54,870 bases of DNA from contig NZ_SPQQ01000020.1 in the NCBI RefSeq assembly GCF_004766045.1, positions 1-54,870 of the forward strand, read 5' to 3'. A program made the translations under genes and the position numbers. The notes under the pieces are model-generated. The model searched no databases and was not told the origin of the DNA. It was given only the letters and a program-made list of their open reading frames with translations. Origin of the DNA: Desulfosporosinus fructosivorans (GTDB lineage Bacteria; Bacillota; Desulfitobacteriia; Desulfitobacteriales; Desulfitobacteriaceae). The first letter of the stretch is position 1. Each line of letters opens with the position of its first letter. Shown one piece after another: positions 8,996-16,980 of this stretch.

Positions 8996-9179
8996 TGATC
9001 ATCAGAATAATGATGATCTTAACTCTCCTAATAGGATATCTGCCCGTTAGAGTGCATTATTATTTGGCGATGGTGAATTATTTATGGTTATGGTGAAGAA
9101 TCCTGAACCATTATTTTTTTTCTAAATGGAGACCAATTAATAATTATTTTTTAGGTAAGACTTGGAGAAGCGCCGTTTA

Positions 9180-9791
9180 TTAAATCCATATTTTGAGACT
9201 ATCCTTGTTTTCAATGATCCTATCGGCAATCTTTGTTGCAACATCATGATAATGACTTTCGTTGTCTGTCCAATCTTTATTGTGCTTATAACTTTTAGTT
9301 GCTCGGCGAATTAAGGGAATCCAATTTGTTCGACTTATATCAAAGTTTGCAATTGATCGTTCAAATTCATCTCCTAAGTTACTAGTGCTCCAATACTTAG
9401 GCCCATTATTAGGAGTGATATCAAAGACACGCCTCACAAACTCATTTGTAATGGTACCGAAAGTAATTAGAAGTTTGGGTTGATGTTCAAGGATGCTTTT
9501 TCTTAACATCACAATTTCTTTGGCTACCTCTGCTTCAATTAAGGCATTAGGAACTCTGCCGATGTCGCTAAACGCACTCATCATGAAAATATTTCTACTA
9601 TCAATTCTTGCATGAAGTTTACGATACACCTTGTCCTGAATTTCATACATTATTAATGCCCAAATATCGTGAATGTCATGGTAATGTTTGGGATTAACTA
9701 ATAACCAAATCGGACAATCCTTATTTCCGGATACTATCTTCATTTTATCGACAACATAAGTAGAATAATTATTGAGTACTGAGCTGGACAA
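9180..9791 (-). CDS. PIW-family protein of unknown function, copy 2
   Basis: A 203-aa paralogue of the proteins at 4423, 12545 and 17866, and the most divergent one. It keeps CPIWLLVNPKHY, DIW, YEIQDKVYRKLHARID, PKLLITFGTITNEFVRRVF, GPKYW, DEFERSI.NFDI and IPLIRR. It lacks the NTLNWWG block, having VPNALIEAEVAKEI instead, and the SFGAF motif is TFGTI. TTG 9791 is chosen because AAAGAAAGGTGGGATTCGT stands before it as in copy 3. It is the only copy on the minus strand, between kinase 1 and the DASS gene, convergent with the kinase. Function unknown; loss of the NWWG block could mean altered activity. Confidence 0.6.
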   Translation of the reverse strand: MSSSVLNNYSTYVVDKMKIVSGNKDCPIWLLVNPKHYHDIHDIWALIMYEIQDKVYRKLHARIDSRNIFMMSAFSDIGRVPNALIEAEVAKEIVMLRKSILEHQPKLLITFGTITNEFVRRVFDITPNNGPKYWSTSNLGDEFERSIANFDISRTNWIPLIRRATKSYKHNKDWTDNESHYHDVATKIADRIIENKDSLKIWI

Positions 9792-10111
9792 ACGAATCCC
9801 ACCTTTCTTTGTCTTAGTGCTACTCAAGTAATCATTTATGCAATTATCATGCCACCCATTTTACCCGTTTTGCGGATAAATTATGTGTGTTTTCAGACAT
9901 CTAAAATGCTGAATAAGTAGATAAAGGAGTTCAAACTACTTTAAAAGAATCAAGATTCTCCTGATTGTGCGCTTGATAACAGGTATCTTCACTTGTGTTT
10001 GTTTATGAACAATTACAAGTGAGTTGTCTGTATTCATACTGCTAATGAGATATCATAAATGGAACCTCAAATTAAGGCATTTGGCCCCTACTGAGATAAT
10101 TTTACTTTGAA

Positions 10112-10157
10112 AAATAAACGCTCCTAAGAGAAAATTTTCTCTTAGGAGCGTTTATTT
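10112..10157. terminator. Perfect 46-bp palindrome, likely bidirectional terminator
   Basis: Twenty-three bases on each side of the centre (between 10134 and 10135) pair without mismatch or loop; the outer ends are AAATAAACGCTCC and GGAGCGTTTATTT. It has T-rich flanks on both strands and could stop transcription in both directions. Such perfect symmetry is unusual for a plain terminator. Confidence 0.55.
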
Positions 10158-10370
10158 CCATAATAGTTCTGATTGATTGAGAAAGGGGAGTGAGAAGATT
10201 CATTATTGTCTCTATGAATTGCAATAGAGAAGTTTCGGGAAGTGAACCCCTAGTTAGGCGCATATTTCACTTGTAATGAGGCGCAAAGAAGCATCGTGTT
10301 AATAATTTGAGCAAATATCACAGAAATTGTTCAAAGAACTTTGTATTGGCAATAGCGTAAAGCGATTAAG

Positions 10371-10625
10371 AGCATATTGATTTGCTATAGACGCGAAGCT
10401 AAGCTCAATGATAATCTTTGATTGTGAGCAGAGTCACATGATCAAAAGAAAGGAGGCTTGAGGAGTTTTATCACTTCTTTGAAATTTCTAAACTTTAATG
10501 GGTAAGGGTCTTAGTAATTGGCTGGTTATATGAACAAATAAATTGTATAAGTCTTGTAGTCAGAAAACATTTGAGATCAAAAAAAAGCAGCCTCGAAAGG
10601 CCGCTAAGAAATTTAATCGTAATAC
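10371..10625 (+). promoter_or_regulatory. Conserved leader element, copy 2
   Basis: Order: TTTGCTATAGACGCGA (CTATAG at 10385), ATAATCTTTGATTGTGAG, GGAGG at 10452 (67 bases later), and hairpin GCAGCCTCGAAAGGCCGC with TAAGAAATTTAATCG (10587-10618). A GCAT five bases before TTTGCTATA resembles a sigma-54 -24 element but is one base too far away. On the minus strand the hairpin is followed by eight T residues and would read as a terminator, so orientation is open. It precedes the DASS permease. Confidence 0.6.
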
Positions 10626-10736
10626 TATTATAACATGAAATTTGGAAAAGTGTATGATTTTGTTCAGTGTTGACTGTTAATAGCCATAAATGCTGAACAG
10701 ATGGGCACCTAAACAAGAAAGAGGGGTGTACTAATA

Positions 10737-12194
10737 ATGAATGGTAAGAATGCAAAACGCATTTTCTTTATTTTACTTGGCGTAGCATTATTTTTAGTAT
10801 TCTTTTATGCTCCACAGTTTGGACCTGCGGTAGATCCTTCCGGTAAAGCTTTTGCGTTAAGCCAACAAGGTAAAGCAGCGATCGGTTTGTTTTTTCTAGC
10901 CAGTATATGGTGGGTATTTGAGGTAACTCCCATCGGCGTCACCAGTCTAATGATTGGTGTTGTTCAAGCTTTATTCCTTATACGTCCTGCAAAGGAAGCG
11001 TTTAGAGATTTTATGGATCCCACGGTAGTGTTTATTTTAGGATCACTATTAATCGGTTTAGCGTTCACCAAAGCGGGTATTACTAAGAGAATTGCCTATA
11101 AAATGTTAGACGTTGTCGGTGAAGATACCCGAAAGATTCTATTAGGGGTCTTTGTTATCACTGCATTATTAACCCATATCATGGCTCATACGGCCGTGGC
11201 AGCAACGATGTTTCCAATTTTAGTGACTATTTTGTCCTTGTATAATGGTGATAATCACGACGGCAAGCCCACCAAGTTTGGTAAGGCCTTATTCATAGGG
11301 ATGGCTTACACTGCTGGTGCGGGAAGTATCTGTACCCTTCTTGGTGGTGCTCGTAACCCAGCGGCAGTAGGTTTTTATACAGAGTTTACAGGGAAAGAAG
11401 TTTCTTTTGTCGACTTTTCCATTCATTTAGCTCCCTTTGGTTGGGCAACAGTATTTCTGATTTGGGCATTGTTAATGGTCATTTATAAGCCAGAAAAATC
11501 TCATATCCCCGGCTTGCGTGCTAAAGCCAAATCAGAGTATGCAAAACTTGGTCCTATTAGCAAACAGGAAAAATTTGTAGGGACTGTTGTTTTCTTCGCT
11601 TTGGCTATGCTTGTATTGCAAGCAATTATTCCTGCTTTAAAGACCATGGACCGTTCAGTCCCGTTGCTAATCGCAGGAATATTATTCTTCCTCGCCAATG
11701 TATTGACAGTTGAAGATCTGGAGAAGAAAATCCCTTGGAACATTGTCTTATTATTCTCTGGTGCTATGAGTATTGGTTTCTGTCTATGGCAGACAGGCGC
11801 AGCTCAATGGATTGCGATCAAGTGGTTAGGAATGTTGGCTGGCGCACCTTGGTTGGTGTTCTTGATAGCTGTCTGCTTCTTGGTAATGATTATGACAAAC
11901 TTTATTATGAATGTGGCCGCTATTGCCATTACCCTGCCGGTGGCACTCGTTATGGCTCAATATTTAGGAGTTAATCCAGAGTTGGTCCTCTACGGTGCGA
12001 CCGCAATGGCTGGTATGCCTTTCTTACTACTGATTGGCGCAGCTCCTAATGCTATGGCTTATGAATCTAAACAGTTTACTACAGGAGAATTTTTTGTGAG
12101 TGGTATTCCGGCCAGCGCTTTAATCATGGGCGTCTTAGTACTCATGACATTTACCTACTGGCCATTAGTTGGTTTGTCTCCACTTATAAGGTAG
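10737..12194 (+). CDS. DASS-family sodium/anion symporter
   Basis: A 485-aa polytopic inner-membrane protein of the divalent anion:Na+ symporter family (ArsB/NhaD-type fold). Helices run through the whole length. The two conserved re-entrant regions are visible: HIMAHTAVAATMFPILV near 150 and TNFIMNVAAIAITLPVAL near 395. The classical SNT signatures are changed to AHT and MNV, so substrate preference may differ from characterised dicarboxylate carriers. The family takes up dicarboxylates or sulfate/thiosulfate; the neighbourhood points to a sulfur oxyanion, by inference. ATG 10737 follows AAAGAGGGG. The gene lies behind leader copy 2 and ends before a hairpin, so it is probably monocistronic. 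Confidence 0.9.
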   Translation: MNGKNAKRIFFILLGVALFLVFFYAPQFGPAVDPSGKAFALSQQGKAAIGLFFLASIWWVFEVTPIGVTSLMIGVVQALFLIRPAKEAFRDFMDPTVVFILGSLLIGLAFTKAGITKRIAYKMLDVVGEDTRKILLGVFVITALLTHIMAHTAVAATMFPILVTILSLYNGDNHDGKPTKFGKALFIGMAYTAGAGSICTLLGGARNPAAVGFYTEFTGKEVSFVDFSIHLAPFGWATVFLIWALLMVIYKPEKSHIPGLRAKAKSEYAKLGPISKQEKFVGTVVFFALAMLVLQAIIPALKTMDRSVPLLIAGILFFLANVLTVEDLEKKIPWNIVLLFSGAMSIGFCLWQTGAAQWIAIKWLGMLAGAPWLVFLIAVCFLVMIMTNFIMNVAAIAITLPVALVMAQYLGVNPELVLYGATAMAGMPFLLLIGAAPNAMAYESKQFTTGEFFVSGIPASALIMGVLVLMTFTYWPLVGLSPLIR

Positions 12195-12209
12195 TAAGTA
12201 GTTAAAACT

Positions 12210-12241
12210 GATACACTTAGGTCGTCGATCTAGGTGTATCA
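12210..12241 (+). terminator. Hairpin after the DASS gene
   Basis: TGATACACTTAG and CTAGGTGTATCA form a stem with one bulge 16 bases after the DASS stop. The following ACTTCTTT is a modest T-run. Confidence 0.5.
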
Positions 12242-12507
12242 ACTTCTTTGCTGGACTATTTATCTTGGTTGGAGGATTGGAACATGTCGGAGTCATAGAG
12301 TGGATAGCACTAGAGGGCTTAAAACTTACCGGTGGAGCGATGTTGCCTACTGGAATGTTAATCCTTTGGCTCTCTGCTATTGCCTCGGCCTTTGTAGATA
12401 ATATTCCTTTTGTGGCGACGATGATCCCCTTGGTTGAGGATATGGGACGCTTTGGTGGTATTCCAGACCTTAACCCTCTCTGGTGGTCATTATCCCTTGG
12501 CGCTTGA
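12237..12507 (+). pseudogene. Fragment of an NhaD/ArsB-type permease
   Basis: The open frame from about 12237 reads FFAGLFILVGGLEHVGVIEW and later LWLSAIASAFVDNIPFVATM, then LWWSLSLGA before a stop. This is the central conserved part of ArsB/NhaD-like (IT superfamily) permeases, in which the VDNIPF motif is characteristic. A full protein would have about 250-300 residues before and 100 after it; neither is present. There is no ribosome site. It sits between the DASS gene and PIW copy 3 and is a relic of another anion or ion transporter. Confidence 0.75.
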
Positions 12508-12544
12508 GTAACCAATTTTAAAAGGTGTGAAAGGTGGGAATTCG

Positions 12545-13171
12545 TTGTCCGGCTTTGCACGCGATAAATATATACCTTTAGTTAATAGAGATTTAGGAGA
12601 TCGAAACTATCCAATTTGGCTATTAATTAATCCAAAATACCCAGATGTTGTCAGCGATATTTGGAGACATGTCTTAGATGAGATTCAGGACAAAGTCTAT
12701 CGAGAAATACATGCTCGAATCGACACTTCAAATATTTACATCCGGAGTGTAGTCAGTGATTGTGGAATAGTTCCTAATACATTAAATTGGTGGGGAAATG
12801 AAGTAGCCACAGAAATAAAGTCATTAAGGGAAATTATTCTTGAATATAATCCCAAGATGTTGATTTCCTTTGGTGCGTTTCCCTATGAATTTGTTAGGCG
12901 TGTCTTCGAGAGCAAACCAGAAAAGGGACCTAAGTATTGGGGTGCGTCAATTTTAAAGGATGAATTTGAACGATCACTTAAGAAGTTTGATGTTATCCAG
13001 ACTAATATGATTCCCTTGCTTCGCCGAGTGATTACCAGTGACAAGTTAATAAAATCAGATGATTCTTTCAGTGGTAGTGACCGCCAACAACAATACTTTC
13101 AGGATGTTGGAACAAAGATTGCGGAAAAGGTTATTCAGAACAGGGCTAGTCTAGATATCTGGATGAAGTAA
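12545..13171 (+). CDS. PIW-family protein of unknown function, copy 3
   Basis: A 208-aa member of the four-copy family, close to copy 1. Motifs: NYPIWLLINPKYPD, DIWRHVLDEIQDKVYREIHA, GIVPNTLNWWGNEVATEIK, PKMLISFGAFPYEFVRRVF, KPEKGPKYW, DEFERSLKKFD, MIPLLRRVI and a C-terminal helix KIAEKVIQNRASLDIW. TTG 12545 is chosen from GAAAGGTGGGAATTCG, matching the start regions of copies 1 and 2. The similarity continues through the ribosome site, which suggests fairly recent duplication including upstream DNA. A detached SulP STAS fragment follows 37 bases downstream. Possible weak relationship to UDG-like folds; function unknown. Confidence 0.6.
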   Translation: MSGFARDKYIPLVNRDLGDRNYPIWLLINPKYPDVVSDIWRHVLDEIQDKVYREIHARIDTSNIYIRSVVSDCGIVPNTLNWWGNEVATEIKSLREIILEYNPKMLISFGAFPYEFVRRVFESKPEKGPKYWGASILKDEFERSLKKFDVIQTNMIPLLRRVITSDKLIKSDDSFSGSDRQQQYFQDVGTKIAEKVIQNRASLDIWMK

Positions 13172-13208
13172 ATTCAAAACACATTTTTTAGAATTGAGGG
13201 GATGGACA

Positions 13209-13544
13209 ATGGAAGTTAAATATGTGGCTACTATTGATTTCACATCTCTCCATGCTTTGAACACATTTATTAGGATTGTAAAAGAAGTCGGTGGAAGTGT
13301 TTCAATCAACGGAGATAGGCCGGATAAAGGTTCAACGTTAGAAAATCTGATTATTGTTCCTCAAAGCGATTCGGAGACTATTTTCAGTACTGATATTAAG
13401 ATTTATGCTGCATCAACTATCGATTTAGAGAGGGCCAACGCGGTTTTGAATTGTGAAATGGCCGATAAGGAAGAGAAATCAGTCGCGAGTACTCTACTAG
13501 AGTCGGTTAGTAATTTTACAGGAGTACGCCCACGAACGCAGTAA
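13209..13544 (+). pseudogene. Detached C-terminal STAS segment of a SulP permease
   Basis: The 111-residue frame (starting MEVKYVATIDFTSLHALNTF) aligns with the end of the intact SulP: MKYVTSVDLTSLNALKIFFR, ASSTNALEKARSAINC and the very end SCTLLESVTNFNG versus ASTLLESVSNFTG. Only the second half of the STAS domain and the tail remain; the membrane part is absent. A weak GAGGGGATGGACA site stands before ATG 13209. It is probably a remnant, but the frame is intact and 37 bases downstream of PIW copy 3, so a small expressed protein cannot be excluded. Confidence 0.7.
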
Positions 13545-13571
13545 GACCGTAATGACTAGATTCGTCATTCG

Positions 13572-13814
13572 CTAAAAGTACCTTCCGAGAAAACTATCTG
13601 CTTGTTTTAACTGGTACGGATCTCCACCGCAATCCAAGAAGCGCTCATAATGATAGACCCAATTATCAATTTCTGGGATTACTTCTTTCCATGAACTAAT
13701 CCCTAAAATCTTGTAATACCAATACATCATTTGAGAGTTAGCAAGCTTTGAAGAGTTACAATATTTCTTTTCAAATTCTAAAAGTAATTCGAGAGATTCC
13801 TTGGAGTTTTCCAT
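13572..13814 (-). CDS. Hypothetical protein, 80 aa
   Basis: A soluble protein beginning MENSKESLELLLEFEKKYCN and rich in aromatic residues (WYYKILGISSW, YHYERFLDCGG). GAAGGGAGAA before ATG 13814 is a usable ribosome site. No family is recognised and no signal or membrane segment is present. It lies convergent to the STAS fragment, with only 27 bases between stop codons. Moderate confidence that it is real. Confidence 0.5.
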   Translation of the reverse strand: MENSKESLELLLEFEKKYCNSSKLANSQMMYWYYKILGISSWKEVIPEIDNWVYHYERFLDCGGDPYQLKQADSFLGRYF

Positions 13815-14265
13815 GCATCAGTTCTCCCTTCTACGATGCTTGCTTAGACCTTTTCTCATTAAATGATAGCGTTTACCAGTAGTGGATAGCATTGCGCATT
13901 TTTAGAGATATTATTACCACGGCCACATACTTTGAGCCTTTAAGTTGTTTTCTGTCCCGTGAATTTACCATTGTAGAAATTGATTATAAGCATTTTGTTT
14001 TGCTATATACGTGATTTTAATCCGATGATAATCTTTAATTGTAAGGATAGTGAACAAACAGGAAGAAAAAGGAGGCTGACTTAAGAAAGTAAAAAAGGCA
14101 GTCCAGTGAAGAAGTAAAAATTTTGATATTATCATTTTGCTAAAATATAAAAAGCTGCCTCAAAAGGTCGCTAAGAAATTTAATCGCGTTTCAGATTACA
14201 ACAGTTAAGGATTGAAGAAAATTACCACACTTACCATTTCGCTTCAAGTGAAAGGAGGGTTATCA
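13815..14265. other. Intergenic region holding leader copy 3
   Basis: Apart from conserved leader copy 3 (13990-14195) nothing else is seen. The upstream end also supplies the 5' region of the minus-strand 80-aa gene. Confidence 0.5.
13990..14195 (+). promoter_or_regulatory. Conserved leader element, copy 3
   Basis: Contains TTTTGCTATATAC (CTATAT at 14003), GATAATCTTTAATTGTAAG, GGAGG at 14071 (68 bases later), and hairpin GCTGCCTCAAAAGGTCGC with TAAGAAATTTAATCG (14153-14185). Block order and first spacing match copies 1 and 2. It precedes a 156-aa gene of unknown function, linking that gene to the transporter set. Confidence 0.6.
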
Positions 14266-14736
14266 ATGAGAGAAGAATCCCTTGATTATGGGGTAAGATA
14301 CACTCGGGGCAAGTTTTTAAAGGTTGTAGCAGTGTCTCGATCAGAGGGTAATCGTAATTTCAAGTTTGAACTATTAAATAATCGGGTTAGAGCTAGACGT
14401 CCTGTGGCTACTCTGAGCACAAGTGTAGGAACCGTTCTCCAAGAAGGTATGGTCAAACGTGCATTTTATGCTACCTTGGAGATCAGACCAGATGTTCCAT
14501 TTAGTCAGGAGGAATTAAATGATTTACCAACTGACGTTGCTACACTAATGATTCAGGAGTTAGGTGGGAACCCCTCAGAAGAAGTTTTTATTATCCAAAT
14601 AACTTGCCCGGTCAGAGATAGTTTCGACAAAAAGAAAGCAAACGTGATTTCAGAATCCTGGATGAGCGGAGTAATCGATATGAATCACTACAATATTCTT
14701 TCCAACAATGCCCCAGTCGCATCTTCAGGATACTAA
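14266..14736 (+). CDS. Unknown protein, 156 aa, in leader-linked set
   Basis: Starts at ATG 14266 behind a perfect AAAGGAGGGTTATCA site; an upstream TTG has none. The protein (MREESLDYGVRYTRGKFLKV...) is soluble, rich in beta-prone residues in its first half, and has no recognised motif. A segment TCPVRDSFDKKKANVISESW lies near residues 122-141. It has the same conserved leader as the DASS and TSUP genes, so it is probably co-regulated with anion transport. A hairpin follows at 14867. Function unknown. Confidence 0.65.
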   Translation: MREESLDYGVRYTRGKFLKVVAVSRSEGNRNFKFELLNNRVRARRPVATLSTSVGTVLQEGMVKRAFYATLEIRPDVPFSQEELNDLPTDVATLMIQELGGNPSEEVFIIQITCPVRDSFDKKKANVISESWMSGVIDMNHYNILSNNAPVASSGY

Positions 14737-14866
14737 GATTAGATTTAAGAAGAGTCGCCCCAAATACTGAGTATCTCGTCCATTATGGAAATTGGGCTAT
14801 TTATAATAACCTTGCAGGTCAGTCAAGCTGACTTGTAGAATTAATAAAATCATCTGAGATTATTTT

Positions 14867-14896
14867 GAAGTGTTGCATGGCGACACTTCATTTTGC
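14867..14896 (+). terminator. Terminator after the 156-aa gene
   Basis: GAAGTGTTGC and GCGACACTTC pair around ATG with one mismatch and are followed by ATTTTGCGTTTT. Confidence 0.5.
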
Positions 14897-15280
14897 GTTT
14901 TAGAGAAAGGTTTGAGCTATCGAATTCTTAGACCCTACTTTAATCATAATTATATTTCTGTTTTATCCGAGTGGGTTGTTGGTATTTTGATTAAAAAGAT
15001 TTGGTTTTTGTAATGCAATAAAATGGTGTACAAAATAATGGCTGCGAAAAGGTACCGACGTACTACTTAATGCAACTGAAAAGCTAAAAGGGCATTTGCT
15101 CTGGGTGCTTTCATTAATCCAAACCCTTAAGAATCAAGTGCTTTGCTATACAGTAATCGTCAACTTCGGAGAAAATAGCTTTGATTTATTAAATGAATGA
15201 AAAGCGCTAAGTAGAGTAACTCGGCTTGTTTCTTTTACAAAAACAGCGATATCTCAGCCTTTTTACAGATCTTAAGTAAT

Positions 15281-15580
15281 TTTGCTATAGAAATCCTTGA
15301 TTATAGAGATACGATTACACTATAGACAGCATTCGAATGCAATGTTACTCTTTACTTGTGAAAGGAAGTTCGAAGGAAAGGAGAGTAGATGTTTGCCCCT
15401 TATAATTGAGGAGGACCAGAATATGATACATCTTTGTAGCGCATAGGCGAAATCTTAGCCTTAGTTTTGTCCTATAAATCACAAATTAGGGACAGTCATC
15501 AGAGTAGCTATGAAGTAAGATGAGGTACCTCTTTAAGAAAAAAGCAGCCTATAAAAGGCCGCGAAAGTAATTTCTCATTA
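15281..15580 (+). promoter_or_regulatory. Conserved leader element, copy 4
   Basis: Two CTATAG blocks occur (15285 and 15320). The second, CTATAGACAGCATTCGAATG, aligns with the other copies and continues with ACTCTTTACTTGTGA. GGAGAG follows at 15380, then hairpin GCAGCCTATAAAAGGCCGC (15543-15562). It is the most diverged copy and the longest. It precedes TSUP gene 1. Confidence 0.5.
15389..15446 (+). other. Two tiny leader open frames
   Basis: GGAGAGTAG precedes ATG 15389 (product MFAPYN), and GAGGAGGACCAGAAT precedes ATG 15423 (product MIHLCSA). Both have better ribosome sites than many genes here and lie inside the leader of TSUP gene 1. They may be leader peptides; they could also be chance. 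Confidence 0.3.
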
Positions 15581-15678
15581 GTTATTATATCATAAACCTT
15601 CAGAAAAGTGAGGACGTGTAATAACTAAAATCTTATTTTTATTAAAAGAGAACAACATTGGAGGAGGGAAACATTAGA

Positions 15679-16980
15679 ATGAAAAGTTTATACAACTCCT
15701 TTATGTACGCATCTAGGGCTCACGCCCAGTGGGAGATTGAAACGTCTTTTAGCATTATCAAAAATCGCAAGAAATTATTAATATTGTTCATAATGGCTCT
15801 GCCCTTACTCATCCCGGCAATGGCTCATGCGGCAGCTACTCTACCAGCTTTCATTGGCGGTAAAGCAGCCTTCGGACCATCCTTTTTTTCACCTGCAACT
15901 TTTTATGGCTCCATAGCAGTGGGTGTCATTGCTGGCCTAATTACAGGGTGTATAGGTGCAGGGGGGGGCTTTGTTATCACCCCAGCACTGATGAGCCTAG
16001 GAGTTAAGGGTATATTGGCAGTAGGTACCGACATGTTTCACATCTTTGCGAAAGCTATCATGGGCACAACCCTACACAAGAAAATGGGTAACGTTCATGC
16101 GGGTCTCGCCATCGCCTTTCTGGTTGGTTCGGGACTGGGAGTTACAGGCGGCGGTACAATAAATCGTGCATTATATAACTTTAATCCTATAATGAGTGAT
16201 TTCGTAATAAGTTCGATATACGTGATTCTGTTGGGATTCCTGGGTATCTTCTCACTGAGCGAGTATCTTGGTTCTAGGAAAAATGCTCCTAAGGACGGTG
16301 GCGATGCTCACGGCGGCCCGGAAGAAATGACAGCCCTAGGAGCAAAGTTGCAATCCATTAATCTTGCTCCTATGATTAAATTCGATGAGAACGTAGTCCC
16401 CGGCGGGAGAAAGATATCAGGTGTTTTTGTAGCACTTTGCGGTGCTGTGACAGGCTTTTTAGCCTCCATCCTAGGTGTTGGCGGTGGTTTTGTTACCTTC
16501 CCAATGTTTGTATACGGACTGGGAATTTCCACCGCAACAACTGTGGGTACAGATATATTCCAGATTATTTTTACAGCTGGTTACGGTTCCATAGCGCAGT
16601 ATGCGATCTACGGTTATGTGTTCTACACACTTGCCATGGGTATGCTACTAGGTTCGCTATTCGGGATCCAAATAGGCGCTATTACCACCAAAGTGGTCCC
16701 TGGCACCCAGATTAAGGCCTTCTACGCATTAGCAATATTGGCTGGTTTTGTCAACAGACTATTTGCTCTGCCGGAGAAATTAACACAAATGGGCTATATC
16801 ACCCTATCAGCATCCGCTGGTGCGTTAATCACCAAGATTGGAGTATGGTTATTCTTCGGCCTAGTTTCCTTCTTCGCCATCTGGATCATCGGCACATTTA
16901 TTATTAATGTACCGAAGCTCCGAGCCGAGTCGGCTGCGGATAATGATGTCAATTTAAGCAAAGGGGGTGTTTCCCAATGA
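15679..16980 (+). CDS. TSUP (TauE/SafE) family anion permease 1
   Basis: A 433-aa inner-membrane protein. An N-terminal hydrophobic segment ending in MAHAA looks like a signal peptide or first helix. The two TSUP half-repeats each carry the glycine-rich motif: GLITGCIGAGGGFVITPALM near residue 90-110 and GFLASILGVGGGFVTFPMF near 265-280, each followed by VGTD.F. The loop between the halves is long and charged. The family carries sulfite, sulfoacetate, sulfate or related anions. ATG 15679 is preferred to TTG 15658 because GGAGGAGGG lies between them. It overlaps the next gene by 4 bases (ATGA), so the two are translationally coupled. Confidence 0.9.
   Translation: MKSLYNSFMYASRAHAQWEIETSFSIIKNRKKLLILFIMALPLLIPAMAHAAATLPAFIGGKAAFGPSFFSPATFYGSIAVGVIAGLITGCIGAGGGFVITPALMSLGVKGILAVGTDMFHIFAKAIMGTTLHKKMGNVHAGLAIAFLVGSGLGVTGGGTINRALYNFNPIMSDFVISSIYVILLGFLGIFSLSEYLGSRKNAPKDGGDAHGGPEEMTALGAKLQSINLAPMIKFDENVVPGGRKISGVFVALCGAVTGFLASILGVGGGFVTFPMFVYGLGISTATTVGTDIFQIIFTAGYGSIAQYAIYGYVFYTLAMGMLLGSLFGIQIGAITTKVVPGTQIKAFYALAILAGFVNRLFALPEKLTQMGYITLSASAGALITKIGVWLFFGLVSFFAIWIIGTFIINVPKLRAESAADNDVNLSKGGVSQ

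Larger units (their letters stand above)
9792..10736. other. Long non-coding region before the DASS gene
   Basis: No supported gene was found. It contains a 46-bp perfect palindrome (10112-10157) and conserved leader copy 2 (10371-10625). About 110 further bases separate the leader from the DASS ribosome site. Confidence 0.6.
14737..15678. other. Long non-coding region before TSUP gene 1
   Basis: No supported gene of normal size. It holds the terminator at 14867, a lone TTTGCTATACAG near 15142 that may be a degenerate fifth leader start, leader copy 4 (15281-15580) and two tiny open frames with strong ribosome sites (15389-15406, 15423-15446). Confidence 0.5.

Noticed and set aside
9960..10050. 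Weak resemblance to the region upstream of kinase 1 (TTTGTTTGTTT..GAAC...ACAAGT)
   Set aside because: Matches are short and AT-rich; not enough to call a duplicated kinase leader.
12165..12560. 131-codon minus-strand frame
   Set aside because: Opposes the NhaD/ArsB fragment, crosses a terminator and shows no protein-like composition or start signal.
10371..15300. Leader CTATAG blocks as sigma-54 promoters
   Set aside because: TTTGCTATA fits a -12 box, but in copies 2 and 3 the GCAT upstream is one base too distant and copies 1 and 4 lack a GG element; sigma-54 spacing is strict, so not claimed.
4191..15580. Leaders as a known riboswitch (c-di-GMP, fluoride, THF, SAM, Moco)
   Set aside because: None of the core motifs I know for these classes is present; left as an unclassified element.
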